From assembly GCA_021018815.1 (NCBI GenBank), contig JAITYX010000005.1:7349501-7413500 (forward strand): DNA of 64,000 nt, written 5' to 3'. The notes below the pieces were generated by a model, which was given only the letters and a program-made list of their open reading frames with translations, was not told where the DNA came from and did no database searches. This document shows positions 42,679 through 53,853 of the stretch, piece by piece. Within the stretch, counting starts at the first letter, position 1, and each line of letters starts with the position of its first letter. The stretch is from Talinum fruticosum (Eukaryota; Streptophyta; Magnoliopsida; Caryophyllales; Talinaceae). A program made the translations under genes and the position numbers.

Positions 42679-44292
42679 TTACAAGGGACGAGAGAACACA
42701 CACGGGTCCTTACATTTAGGAGGGAGCTTCTTTTGAAAAACAGCGAGATGCATTCTCCCCACACGTATCTTCTCATTTCCTTTTAATTTTCTTTTAGAAG
42801 TACAAAGCTCCTTAAGAAATTTAGCATAACGAGGAACTTGTTTAATGGCATCTAGGAGAGGAATGTTGATCTCTACCTTCCTAAATGTTTCTAAAATTTC
42901 TTGGTTTGCCTCATCTATTTTAGGAGTTATGCTTCTCGAGTCTACTAGGGAAAGGTGAAATAGGTTCATAATGACTTTTCTTAGTGTCACTTATCTCTTT
43001 AGCATTAGAGGAGTTATCCTTCTTTAAGTCGGGTTCAGATTCCTTGACCTCTAGTTCGGGTTCTACCTCTCTGTTGTTTTTAGGTTCATTAAGTTCCTTT
43101 CCACTCCTTAGTCTTATGGTACTCACATTTTCTTTGGGATTACGGAAGGGTTGAGATGGTAATCTATTTTGCAATTGGGCTTGCGGGTTACTAAACATGG
43201 TATACATTGCGCTTTGTCTCTCTTGAACCTGCTTAATACTCATTTCTAAACTTTGGAACCTAAGGTCAGATTCCTTCTTTTGGTCATCCATTTTCTTAAT
43301 CATTTGCTCCAAAAGGAAGTTCGTTTTATCTTGAGCGGATGGTTGGCGCTGGGCTTGGTCAAAACCAGGGGGTTGTTTCTAGGTCCATACCTAAGGTTAG
43401 GATGATCCCTCCATCCTTCATTGTAGGTGTTTGAAAATGGATCGTACTTTCTTTGACCTTGGTTAGGGAAAACAACATTTACTTCTCCCCCTTGTAATGT
43501 AGGACATGAATCAGTAGGATGCCCTTCTAAACAGCAAATTCCACACACTCTTGCCTTTTGAACTCCTCCGAGTGACGAGTTTGTTCAACATAGCGATGAT
43601 TTGAGTCGGTTGGTTTTCTAATGATGTACTTGAATTTAGCTCATTAACCTTCCTAAATTGGACATCTCTAGTCCCAAGCTGTTGAGTATTTTGGGCCATG
43701 TTATTAAATAATTCTCTAGCTTGAGCTGGAGTCTTATTAACCAAAGCCCCCCACTAGCGGCATCTACCATATTTCTATCAATTGACGAGTAGCCCTTCAT
43801 AAAAATATTGAATCGGTAATTGTTCGGAAATTTGATGTTGGGGACAACTAGCACATAATTTATTAAAACGTTCCCAATATTCATAAAAAGTTTCTCCAAT
43901 CATTTGTTTAATGCCACAAATTTCTTTTCTAATGGATCCAATCCTAGGTGTTGGAAAGAATTTTTCTAAGAATGCTTTATGAACTTGGGTCCATGTAGTA
44001 AATGTTGCGGGGGTATGTAATATAACCAGTCTTTAGCCTTATCTTGAAGTGAAAAGGGAAAGGCTCTTAATTTAATTTGGTCTTGTGTGATTCCCTCGGG
44101 TTGCATGGTAGAACAAGTAATCATAAATTCATTAATATGACGATATGGGTCCTCACCGGGTAGTCCATGAAACTTAGGTAGTAAGTTCGGAAATCCAGAA
44201 TTCAATTTAAGAGGTCGGTCCAAAGTAGGATATGATATAGACAAAGGTTGTGTTTCTAAATTAGGTGCAGCAAGCTCACGTAAAGTAGCCAT
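42679..44292 (-). pseudogene. Gyp-3 gag (Athila type)
   Basis: The ATG at 44292 begins MATLRELAAPNLETQPLSIS. The capsid blocks LLPKFHGLPGEDPYRHINEF, ITCSTMQPEGITQDQIKLRA and FPFSLQDKAKDWLYYIPP are typical of Athila gag. After shifts come DRNMVDAASGG (about 43780) and a single zinc knuckle, CGICCLEGHPTDSC (43545-43504). A coiled-coil-like segment (KKMDDQKKESDLRFQSLEMS, 43297 on) and an acidic linker follow. The conserved C-terminal block is TFRKVEINIPLLDAIKQVPR, YAKFLKELCTSKRKLKG and LPPKCKDP (42890-42700). About four frameshifts are present, many at single-base indels, which fits recent decay. Confidence 0.92.
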
Positions 44293-44519
44293 TTCAAAGT
44301 TTATAGAATCAACCTCGGTTTCGCTTTCGAAGTTTCGGATTGTAGAGATTCGATGTCGTTCTCAACTTTTCTGTCAAATGCTCTTCCAATTCTCCGATCA
44401 TACGACCACTTCGTAATTGCATGAACTAACTGTTATCAATTAAAATGCATAAGTTCAAGAATATATAAATAGTTAATTAAATTAGATTGAAAGAAAACTA
44501 AGATTTTTATTTCTTTCCC
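44293..44519 (-). other. Gyp-3 5' leader
   Basis: This short leader lies between the PBS and the gag ATG. It contains ATTGATAACAGTTAGTTCAT-type AT-rich sequence and nothing else recognised. Confidence 0.6.
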
Positions 44520-44537
44520 CGGCAACGGCGCCAAAAT
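44520..44537 (-). other. Gyp-3 primer-binding site (tRNA-Asp type)
   Basis: The minus strand reads TTTTGGCGCCGTTGCCGG just inside the 5' LTR. TGGCGCCGTTGCCGG is complementary to the 3' end of plant tRNA-Asp, the usual primer for Athila elements. Confidence 0.88.
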
Positions 44538-44538
44538 T

Positions 44539-46925
44539 TGTTAAGCTTGTCGTACAGCAACAAATTAAACCACTACTTAGGCTTATAATAAACAATATAG
44601 TAAGGGCAAGTAGGGATCGAATCCACGAGGAAAGATACTGTAAAAAAATCAAACTTCCAATCTAATTAAACTAACTATTCTAGTTATTTACCTTATAAAA
44701 TTCAAACAAATCAAATTAACTACTAAATTTCTAATTTTAATTCTAAAAAAAACTTCTGAGATTATGCACTATTATTCTAATAATCTAAATTTAACAAAAC
44801 TATCCTAATTAATTCTGGAAAAATTAAAACAGAAAATCAAATAAAAAAACTTAAACAGGAAATTAAAACGTAGAATAATTCAGAATTAAATAACTAAAAA
44901 TAACAGAAAATTATCTAATAATATAAATAAATATCCCAGACAGAATATAAAGCTTGTAATAACCCAGGAATGTTTTTTATAATTGTTTTCAGAATAATTA
45001 AAACAGAAAACTAAAGCAGAAATTAAATAAATTCTAAAACAGAAAATTAAATAAATAATATTCTGCACTAAATTAATTACGAAAATAAATACTAAAATTA
45101 TCCAAAATAATAATACTAATTTTCTAAACCTAACCAGACCCTAAAAATATAAAAAGAAAATTTAAAGTCTAATTTACGAATTTATTTTATTAAAAACCTG
45201 CAGTAATTAAATTCAAGAATTAAATCTGAAAAAATATCAAATTAATTCCAAAAATTCTAAAATTTAATTACAGCAAACTAGGACTCTATCTAAACCCTAA
45301 AAGAAGATAAATCACGAAAAATAACAAAAGAAACTATTTTAAAACTAATTTCTAACAAACTGACTCAAAAATAATAAAAGCTGATAGAAAAATAATCTGA
45401 AAATTAAAATATATAAAGACTCAAAATAAAATAAAAATAAAATTACTAAAACTAACCTAAAATACTGATCTTTAGGGGGTTTAATGAAATTGATAATAAA
45501 AGACTATAACTTTATAAGTAAAAATTAATAAACTCAAGAAAATAACTAAAAGCAAACAAATAATTATCAAAGATAGCAAATTTATAAAAACACTTAGTAT
45601 AATCTATATCCACCATGCAAATTATTATTTATCATTAACACACAAATTGATCTACCCATGAGCTAAACTGTAGAAGACAACCACTAGCGGATCTTCCCGT
45701 TTTTCCTTAGTTATTAGTTTACTTAGGCCTAGCCCTAATATAAACCCTACTAATATTGATAACCCTAGCACTAGCACTAGAATTTAATCAAATTAGAGCA
45801 TTAAGTATTAGAAAAACATCATCTAGCACCTAATAACCAATCTACTAGCAAATTGATTTAAGAAGGATCTATGATAATTTCCTAATTAAAAGAGATGGGT
45901 ATGAGCCATCCATGATTAACTAGGGTGATACTTATGTCTAAAAGATCAAGTAATTACGTACTTAAACCCTTTAAACTATCACATGAATTTATATAAAACT
46001 AAGTAGCGTGCACTCTAATTAATTAGACATAAATTCATAAACATTAAACACAAATTATCATAGAATCATGGATTGAATCAATAAGACAATAAAAATCGAA
46101 ACTTTGTTTCAAAATAAATAATTTAACATGGCTTCAAGTAGATTATACTAAGTATAAGAAAAACTACTCACACATAATGTAATTTAAAACATGTAAACTA
46201 AATAAAACTAGCATCTTTAATATTAATCTAACAATAAAAACTCAATCTTTTCTAATAAAAATTACAAAACTAAATTATACTACCGATATTAGTTTCTTTG
46301 ACCCGGGAAGATGAAGAAGATGATGATGGATGGTGTCTGGCTGGGCAGCGGACAGCAGCAGCGAGCCAGGAGCAGCGGCGGACAGCAATGGCTGGGCGGC
46401 TGCACGGTGGACGGCAGCAAGTGCAGGCCGGCTGGGCAGCGAGTGCAGGCGGCTGGGCAGCGAGTGCAGCAAGAAACGTGAGGTGGTGCTGGGTAGCTAG
46501 GTGGCTGGCTGCTTGTGTGGGCGGTGGACGTGAGCAAGCAGCAGAGTGCGGGAGGCTGTATGTGGCTGGCTTCCCTAGGTCTCTTCCTCCATGATGATAA
46601 TAAGTAGTATATATAGGGTGAAAGAGTTAGGGTTTATTTCTCTTTCTTCTCTTCTAAGTTTCCTTTTCTATTCCAATTAAGATTTCCTAAAATATAATAT
46701 CCTAAAATAAATATTTTATTACATATTATATTTATGGACCGACTTCATATATTTTCTTGGATGCTTGTCGGTAGCTAAAAATCCACTTTTAACGACTTTT
46801 CTTCTTTTCCCCACTTTATTCGATAATTACCTATAAATAGACAAAATAGGAATAATTTAGATAAAATAAACTATATAATATAAACTAAATAGCTACTAAA
46901 AATACGTATAAAATGTGACTTAACA
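44539..46925 (-). repeat. Gyp-3 5' LTR (right)
   Basis: It starts TGTTAAGC and ends CTTAACA and aligns almost base for base with 35453-37836. The TATA box is at 46608-46615 and the telo-box at 46627-46635 (minus strand). The GC-rich island (46304-46575) differs from the left copy mainly by small indels in a GGCTGGGCAGCGAGTGCA repeat, where this copy has two adjacent units. Confidence 0.94.
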
Positions 46926-49745
46926 CGTGTTTCTACCTTTTGAAAGGTTTTCCTGAAAATTTCGGCAGAGTTCCCTCCGTAATATGGCTAATCCCATAGG
47001 CTTAAAGCCCTAACCCTACATGAAACACATTCATAGACTCAACAAGCCACACGCTGGGAGTATCAACAACACAAACTCAACAAGCCACACGCTCGGAGTA
47101 TTCACAAAGGGCTTTTACATTCATAGTCAAAACTTAAGTTCCCGTACAACCGATCTTTGCAATGTCTTTACAAACAAAAGACAAAAAACATGCAGTAAGT
47201 CCGACATCTCCTATCCGTCTGCTATTTCGAAAGCCAAAAGCCACTCCTGCGAGTCTTACTTTTGTACCTGAAATTTTGGTGAGGTCATGAGCTTCACGAG
47301 CCTAGTGAATAACCCAAACCCAACCCGGGTTTCACTTTGCACATTAATTCATTAACAACACACGTAAGTTCAATATTCATTCATAACATGCGACTCGGAT
47401 CATACATGTTTAATACATGCGAGATACTAAACTTACTAACTTGCCGAGAGGCACAACGACATCAATTACTCATGAATTCAAACATACTTCATTCGTCTTT
47501 CTACGCAAATAAGTCATAGAATCATTCATCATGTAAGGGATTCATCACGTAAATCATTCATCAAGTAAGTCATTCATCACGTAAATCATATCTTACTTCT
47601 TATCGTATTCATTTCTTATGAAATCGGGATTCGTTCTTCTTCTCATTCTTCTTCTTGAGTTCAATCGTGCATTTCATAAATCATTGGTTCTTTCTTTCTT
47701 GTTCGTTATGCACGATCATTCATTTCGTCATATCGTAATTCTTTAGTATTCTTAGTTTCGAAAGGAAATAAGATTTATGTTTTGCTCTAAAGACCCAGTT
47801 CTTGGAGCCAAAATAATTCATGGGCTCATTTCTTGGAGGCAAAATAATTCATGGCCTCGAGGCTTGCCTTACTGTGAAGGACGCAGATTGTTAATAATTC
47901 ATGGAAGAAAAATAATTCATGGCTTCGGTTGACGAGACACTTCTATGGCCATAGCTTCAGAGGGTTATTTAATTTGTGTGGTCTTAGATCAATAACACAA
48001 TCCTTTCTCCCTTCTTTAGTTCTTTATGTTTCTTATTTTCTCATTATATTCTTATTACTTATTGAAGAGATACACTTAATTCATATAATTCATGCTCAAC
48101 ACGTTCATATGTAACTTCTTCAAAACAAGCAATTCACATAAGCAAGCTCCAACTTAAGTATAATCAATCCAACTAAAATAGGCATGCTTATTTCACTTAT
48201 AATCCATATACTTTAAGATAAACACATCCTCACACAAAAATATCAATTATGATTTCGAATCAACGAACTTATCGTTTTCATGATCGCGTAATATCGTGCA
48301 TAGGTGGTTTATGGTTCTATAACTTTCCTTAATCGTTATGTATCTCTTAATCTAACCATATAGCTTCTTAAATTTCAGTTCTTGACTCAATTACTCATTT
48401 AGTTCTCATATTGTCTAAAATAGCACATTTTCACTCAAAAATTCATATCTTTCAATCTACTTATGCAATGCATACCAAAATTTATAGGGAACTCTCATAA
48501 ATTATCAGAAAGCTATAGTAAAAGTTTCAGGAATTTTGGGGTACACATGAATTCGCAATAATTCTGACAGCATGCTTAATTACTGAAAAATCTGCGCTTA
48601 AATCATGAGTTCAATTTTCTGATTTCTCTCATTAATTCTATTCAAGCAATTTTCATCAAATTCTCAATAATCATGCTTAACAGTGCTCAAATATCATTAA
48701 ATTCATGAACTAGGCATAAATCGCCACATGCTTTTCAACTCATAAGTTGGTAGTTTTGTGAATTTAGGCCTTTAACTTCTTCAATTAACTTAAGGTTTCC
48801 AGTTTCCTACTTCGATTCAAGTTCAATCAACCTAATTCATTTTAATTCTAGAGGATGAATTCAAATTACTCACCTTTGATTCTTAGAGGTTCTAAGAATT
48901 TCAATTTTGGAGGGTTTTCGGATTGGGTTTCGATTTTTGTTTTCGCTTTCCCTTTCTTCCTCTCGGTTTTCCCCTTCCTTCTTCTTTACTCGACCCTCTG
49001 CTTCTTCCTCTCGTTGCCTCAGTCCCTGCCTCCGGCTTCCTCTGTTTTGCTCTGGTTCTGGTCCTCTTTGTCTCCCTCCTCGCGCTCGCCGGCCGTGCGA
49101 GCACACCATGCCTTCTCTTCCTCTTTCGCTCTCGCTCTCGGCTTTTGTTTTCGCTTCCCCTTCGTGGTCTTTGTCTCTTGGTCTCGTGCTTTTCCCCTCT
49201 TCCATTGCTTTGCTCGGCCTCCCGAGCTCTCGCTCTCTTTTGCCCACCGGCAGCGACGCCCTCGTCGTTCAGGGCCCACCGGCCTCTCGGCTCTCGCGCT
49301 CTCTCCCTCTCTCGCTTTCCTCTCGCTCCATCTCGCTCTCCTCTATTTCTCTTCCTCTCGTTCTTTCTTCAGTCTCCCTCTTAATCCTACTTTTGAGGTT
49401 TTCTCTCTCCTCACTTAAGTTCCACACCTAATTCATTTTATTGCCCAAACTTAATTGGACCCCTCTAATTATCTCCTCACTCATTGCCACAATTGCCACT
49501 AATCCTCTTTAAATGCCAGCGAGCCTCCTCCTTCCCATTTCTCATTCCTTTTCCCCTTTAATTGGGCCCAAAATTTAATTTCAATAAGCCCAATTAAGCT
49601 AGCCTATGCTCGGTTTCAATTCTCGGGTTTTAATTTCGACTCGAAAAATTCTAATTCACTTGATTTAATGATTTCAAATTTTTCACTTAACTTTTAATAA
49701 CTTAATTCATTATTAAGCAAGCACCTGAATTTTCCGAGTCTTACA
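46926..49745 (-). repeat. Gyp-2 LTR, main part
   Basis: This is the larger piece of the solo LTR after the Gyp-3 insertion. It includes two direct repeats of AAGCCACACGCT(C/G)GGAGTAT (47045-47101), also related to the Gyp-1 LTR. It also has a 17-19 bp minisatellite at 47520-47590 and a four-fold AATAATTCATGG motif at 47810-47925. A pyrimidine-rich zone at 48930-49430 has long chance ORFs on both strands. No retroelement protein motif is present. Confidence 0.85.
47520..47590. repeat. ATTCATCACGTAAATC minisatellite in Gyp-2 LTR
   Basis: About four imperfect copies of a 17-19 bp unit (ATTCATC-A/C-GTAA-xx) lie head to tail. Confidence 0.75.
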
Positions 49746-49835
49746 AAATTTCAGTTAGCTGATATTTTCACTAAGCCACTTAGTGAGGATCAATTTTGTT
49801 TTATTAGGAATGAGCTTGTAATGATTAATGCATGA
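49746..49835 (+). pseudogene. Cop-F RNase H, 3' end
   Basis: After the Gyp-2 insertion the frame resumes as KFQLADIFTKPLSEDQFCF, then IRNELVMINA and a TGA. This is the end of pol. It matches 54408-54495 of Cop-D and 17540-17461 of Cop-E. Confidence 0.9.
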
Positions 49836-49903
49836 TTTGCCTTAATAACAATTGGTTTAGTTGACCGAGTGAAACTAAGCCAGGAGTTATTCTATGTTTG
49901 AGT

Positions 49904-49922
49904 ATTCCGAGTCACTCGGAAT
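49904..49922. promoter_or_regulatory. Perfect 19 bp palindrome after Cop-F pol
   Basis: The arms ATTCCGAGT and ACTCGGAAT flank one C. It lies 70 bases after the pol stop and about 280 bases before the internal TATA-like site. A degraded form (TTTTGAGTCACTCGAAG) is at 54610-54626 in Cop-D. The core is the same as in the LTR promoter palindrome. Confidence 0.6.
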
Positions 49923-50060
49923 CTATACTTGAGTCGGACTTGATTGTTGAGCAAAAAGGACATCAATCTTCTGAAATCATCTCTAGACAAGTGGAGAATT
50001 TCAAAAATTTCTTTTAAAATCTCTCTTCTCTCTCTCTACTCCGTGCATCGATAAGAGAAC

Positions 50061-50189
50061 TAGCCGTTGGAAGAAAGTCACTGGAATTCTAACCGTTGGA
50101 GAGCAGAAATGTCACACCTGTTCGAGGCGGACCGTTGGAGGTTCGAGCCGGACCGAGAGTTGAAGGACATTCCTTTTCGCGATAAATAA
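50061..50189 (+). promoter_or_regulatory. Putative internal promoter of Cop-F third ORF: MSA sites and TATA-like box
   Basis: TAGCCGTTGGA (50061-50071) and TAACCGTTGGA (50090-50100) are exact reverse complements of the MSA consensus. GGACCGTTGGA (50129-50139) is a near match. CGATAAATAAC (about 50180-50190) is TATA-like, 81-119 bases after the exact MSA sites. A CT-rich leader (about 50225-50340) leads to the ATG at 50344. The order and spacing match Cop-E. Confidence 0.58.
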
Positions 50190-50343
50190 CACCTCTTTAC
50201 CTTCATTTTGCTACTTGACTCTCTGCTTATTTACACTCTTCGCTTACTCGCTCTCTCTCTCTCTCTAAATTCTCGGTGCTTACTCTCTCATTCTTTCTCT
50301 CTCTCTCGAGCTCACTCTCGCTCTATTTCTCAAATCTTCAATC

Positions 50344-51925
50344 ATGTCTAAAAGAGGTTCAGCCCAAGATTTCCTAGGGTCTCGCAACCAAGAAACCCCG
50401 CACCAAACCACCTCAAGAGAGTACCTCTAACCCCTCTAAGGTTTTCGTCACCCAACACCTAACGTTGGATGACAAATTTTTCCTAACCATATCGTTTTCG
50501 TGGTTGCCACACATCAAAACCACTTGGAGTCTACAATTTTCCGTGCTTCGGTGAGTTCATCTAACTTGAACTCGTTGCTGAGTTCTACTCAAACTTGTCT
50601 TACTCGAGGGAGTCATTACCTCACGAGTTTAAGACACACTTGTTCGTATCAACCTCTCCTTCCTTCACCGACTTTTCAAAGTCTCTTCTCTCTTTCTCAA
50701 CTGCAATCCCATCCCTTTCAATGAGATTGCGGATGAGTTCTTTGAGAAATATGCCAAGGAGGTCCCCGAGTCACGTAAAAACTTCTCTGTGACTCGGATG
50801 AGGACTGAGGTCGGATTGCTTTGTTTTCTCTTAAAGAGAACTTTCTTCTCACATCATTCGAGCAAAGAGAATCCCAATTCTAAAATTCTCAAAGCTCTTT
50901 TGATATTCTCGAGGGCTACAATATAGACCTCTTCCCAGCCATCCTTGAGCAAATGGCTTCTACGCAGCTCAATCTAAAAATTCCTCTCCTTTTCCCTTCG
51001 AGTCCTTCTTACTGTTGTCTTCAAACAATTTCGAGGTTCCCCTCAAACCTAAATGCAATGTCTAAGGCTGCCACAATGATAGGCATGAAGGAACTTCGGG
51101 TTATGGATACCAGGAAATCAAGTCCGGTGTCCGAGTTAAAGCCCCTTCACCTCCTCCCACTCGGTCTCGGACACCCCTATCTCTTCCTCCGCCACCAGGT
51201 GGTGTATCCACCTATGAACCACCTTCTGCAGCAACTCGCTGCTTTGTCTACGATTTTGGTAGACAAACTCTCCTCGAGACCGAATAATTTCAAGGCACTC
51301 TCCGTTCTCTAAAAAACGTCCTTCGAGTCTAGTCATCAACTAGAAGACGGCTCGGTCTCATATCCGGGAGCACCAGGATCTGCTCATCGAGATGAAGGGA
51401 CTCATCAAGGAGCAGATTGAGCAACTTCGGCTCCTCCAAGAATGCGGATCTAAGGCTTCGTAGGATCTAGAAAGCTCGGACACTTCGAGGAGTCCTCGTG
51501 CCCAGCCAAGTCCCCCTTAGCCGAGGTTGAAGAAGAAGAAGTTGCGGCTGAAGCAACTCACCCCGAGGAGAAGGAGGAAGAGAAGGAGGAAGAAGAAAAC
51601 GAGAAGAAGGAAGTAGCTCGGACGGAGGGACAAGGTGCAATAGTCCTCGAATCGGAACTAATCGGCTCGGACAATAGTCCGAGTGGGTCGAAGACGCTGC
51701 GGACGTTGGTCAGTCCATAGTGGTCAAATCGAAGCACCTCCCTCCGCTGTGTTCCAGGAAGATGAGCCGAGAGGATGATATGGCTCCGGGTCGGTCACCC
51801 AAAGCCGAGCCACTACCTAACATCCCTATGTTGCCGCCGCCACGGTCTTCAACGTCATCTCAAGCTTACCAGCACCAGCGCATTGCTCGCTCCTCCACCT
51901 CAGCACCACCAAGCACCCCGTCTTA
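50344..51925 (+). pseudogene. Cop-F third ORF
   Basis: The ATG at 50344 opens MSKRGSAQDFLGSRNQE and is soon broken. Frames then shift repeatedly, with pieces such as FDILEGYNIDLFPAILEQM (50898-50955) and a LPFGxLLTxVFKQF-like remnant. VYPPMNHLLQQLAALSTILV and DKLSSRPNNFKALSVL follow (51202-51312). HQDLLIEMKGLIKEQIEQLR (about 51366-51428) is a likely coiled coil. The tail has an acidic EEKEEEKEEEENEKKE stretch (51560-51615), SDNSPSGSKTL, and the terminal LPPPRSSTSSQAYQHQR (51833-51880). It is the same family and domain order as the other four copies. No function is known. Confidence 0.75.
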
Positions 51926-52390
51926 ATTTCTTTTCTTTATGTTCATTATTTTTTGTTTTGTCCAACATCAAGTGTATCTTTTTATATTTTTCTTCCTCGT
52001 TTTTGATGAAATGCAAGGGGAAAAATATAGGAAAATTGATGTTCTTATGTTTAGGGGAGTTCACCTTCTTTTTGTATTTTTCTTTATATATATATATGAA
52101 TGAATTTTCTTTCTTTGAGTAGACTCATTTCGAGTTAACTCTTTCGAGTTTGATCTCTTATATTATTTCTTTTCTACTCGATAATCTATTCTTATCTCTC
52201 TGCTAATGTGGTATCCGCATAACTGTTATAAGTAATGATAGTATCCGCAATGCATTTTTTAAGTATGAAATATCTCTCATTCATTACTTCTTATTCTAAT
52301 ATGTTCTACTTAGTGAGAATGAACACTCATGTTTTACACTAACGAGTTTCTATCTCGAGTGAGGAATGCCTTTAATCAAAAAGGGGAGAT
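51926..52390 (+). other. Cop-F 3' spacer and polypurine tract
   Basis: This non-coding spacer contains a TTTATATATATATATGAATG stretch (52083-52102). It ends in CAAAAAGGGGAGAT (52377-52390), the polypurine tract. Confidence 0.8.
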
Positions 52391-53853
52391 TGAAGACTCG
52401 GACTCTAAATCTAAAACATTCTGAGTACTATATGAAGACTCGGGTACAAACCTCATCTTTCCTAAGTTTTGATTACAAGTCATTCCGAGTGTTATAGAAA
52501 CTCCTGTATAAGTTTTCATTTGTTTCTAACCGACTCGGAAAACACATTCTTGTATATCTGCTGCATTGATGTTTCGACTCACTCGGACATCACTCGGAAC
52601 AATCATATGTTCAAATAATTTCTCTAACACTTTTATTTTGAGTTCGGCTACATATTTCAACGCAAAGTGAATTATAGTGATAATTCTTCTTTCTAAGTCG
52701 GTTTGTTTGTTTGAGAATTATTTGTCCAGATCAAGTCTTTATACTCCGATGATTCTACTATTTTTAACTTGATTTTTCTTAGGATTGACTCTGATGGAAT
52801 TTGAGTACATTGAATATTAAACTCGGAAAATTTCACTTTTCTAGGCCTAAGATAATTATGCACTTAATTGTCTTAATTAGCTTATTATCTCGTGCCTAAT
52901 GTTGGACCAAAGTATTTTATACTTTGAGAACCAAAGTGGTTTACTTTTATAGGTTATCCAAACAAGGTTATCTCATTTTTTAATTATAAAAGTTCCCGGC
53001 TTCCAGCTGTCAATCACTAGCAGACAAGCTTTATCTACTTCGAATAGGGCTCGGACACCGTGTCGGGGTTGTCTGTTTCCAAACCTAGAAAACTCCAATG
53101 CCAAGCTCAACGGTGGTTTCCACCTTACTTTTTAGATATCACCAGTTGACTGGAGCACCTTTAGGAGCCAAGAGCCGTTGTACAACGTTCATATCCCAAC
53201 GGATCCTTTCTAAGTGACTCGAAAAACCGTTACAACGGCCGATAAAGACTTCTATTCAAAACCAAGACACAACGGTCACTCTGCTTGTTTATCTATAAAT
53301 AGAAGCCAGTTCACAAGACTTGAAGATTGTTGAATCCATTGCTGAAACTAATTCTCTTAGTACATTACTCATTCAATCTTCTACTTATAACTCCAAGTCT
53401 CGTACTTAACATCTTTCCGAGTTGTAAAGTCTTATAACGAGTTACACACTTCTCTTAGTTTCGAGTAAGGTCCCTTGAATGAGCTGTAAGGGTTAACTCA
53501 GCTCGGTTGTCCCTACCTGTAAAGGTAATCTCAATTAGGAAGCACTACATCGGATAAGGGAATTTCGGAGTCTAGGAAAACATTGTAAGGAATTGTCTAA
53601 GGGAGCAATTCGGTAGAGCCAATCCTTTGTATTTTGTGGATTTGACTTGGTGCTTGGATTAGTAGTGTCCGTGGTTTTCTGCCCCAAGAGGGTTTCCATG
53701 TAATTCCGAGTGTATACTTTTCTGAGTCCAATCTAGACTCGGAATCAGCTGTTTATCCCTTTTAAGAAAAAAGATTCTAAGTTTGTTCAAATTTCCTCAT
53801 TACCCTATTCACCCCCTCTAGGGTGACTTAAACTCTCCAGGAGCAAACCTTCA
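52391..53853 (+). repeat. Cop-F 3' LTR
   Basis: It starts TGAAGACTCGGAC and ends AAACCTTCA, with a TATA box at 53293-53302. Relative to the 5' copy it lacks about 14 bases at 53640 (one of two GTGGATT repeats), a typical short-repeat deletion. Confidence 0.92.

Larger units (their letters stand above)
35453..46925 (-). mobile_element. Gyp-3: complete Athila-type Ty3/gypsy element
   Basis: It is 11.47 kb, flanked by the perfect duplication CGTGT (35448-35452 and 46926-46930). LTRs of 2384 and 2387 bp both begin TGTTAAGC and end CTTAACA. The PBS fits tRNA-Asp, the polypurine tract is TGTGGGGGATT, and the order on the minus strand is gag, protease, RT, RNase H, integrase. The LTRs are almost identical by eye, so this is the youngest element of the nest. 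The genes nevertheless carry frameshifts, so it was probably mobilised by proteins of another copy. I do not see an env-like ORF; the 1.2 kb after pol is non-coding. Confidence 0.95.
35331..49745 (-). mobile_element. Gyp-2: solo Tekay-like LTR in Cop-F RNase H
   Basis: This is a single LTR of about 2.94 kb in minus orientation, split by Gyp-3 into 35331-35452 and 46926-49745 (one CGTGT copy on each side). Its ends are TGTAACACC and CTTACA. The flanks ATATT (35326-35330) and AAATT (49746-49750) fit a 5 bp duplication with one mutation. Exact resumption of the RNase H frame on the right confirms insertion. Its end sequence (minus strand: ATGTAATACTCCTAGG, then TTTTGGGG and TGTTACA) and hairpin relate it to the Gyp-1 LTR, but most of the rest is diverged. 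A solo LTR arises by recombination between two LTRs of one element. Confidence 0.87.
28976..53853 (+). mobile_element. Cop-F: full-length copia element inserted in Cop-D pol
   Basis: It is flanked by the perfect 5 bp duplication ATTGG (28971-28975 and 53854-53858) inside the Cop-D codons for IGSLLYLTS. The order is 5' LTR (28976-30407), PBS, gag, protease, integrase, RT, RNase H (split by Gyp-2), internal promoter, third ORF, polypurine tract and 3' LTR (52391-53853). Without its two nested guests it is about 10.5 kb long. Many stops and frameshifts are present. The LTRs differ by substitutions and by small deletions, so insertion was not recent. Confidence 0.93.

Noticed and set aside
44520..44537. 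tRNA-like sequence (tRNA-Asp 3' end)
   Set aside because: Only the 3' terminal complement is present, next to an LTR; it is a primer-binding site, not a tRNA gene.
48855..49431. Several overlapping open frames of 120-187 codons on both strands
   Set aside because: The TC-rich zone of the Gyp-2 LTR lacks stops in all frames. The peptides are Ser/Leu/Phe- or Arg/Glu-rich repeats with no family resemblance.
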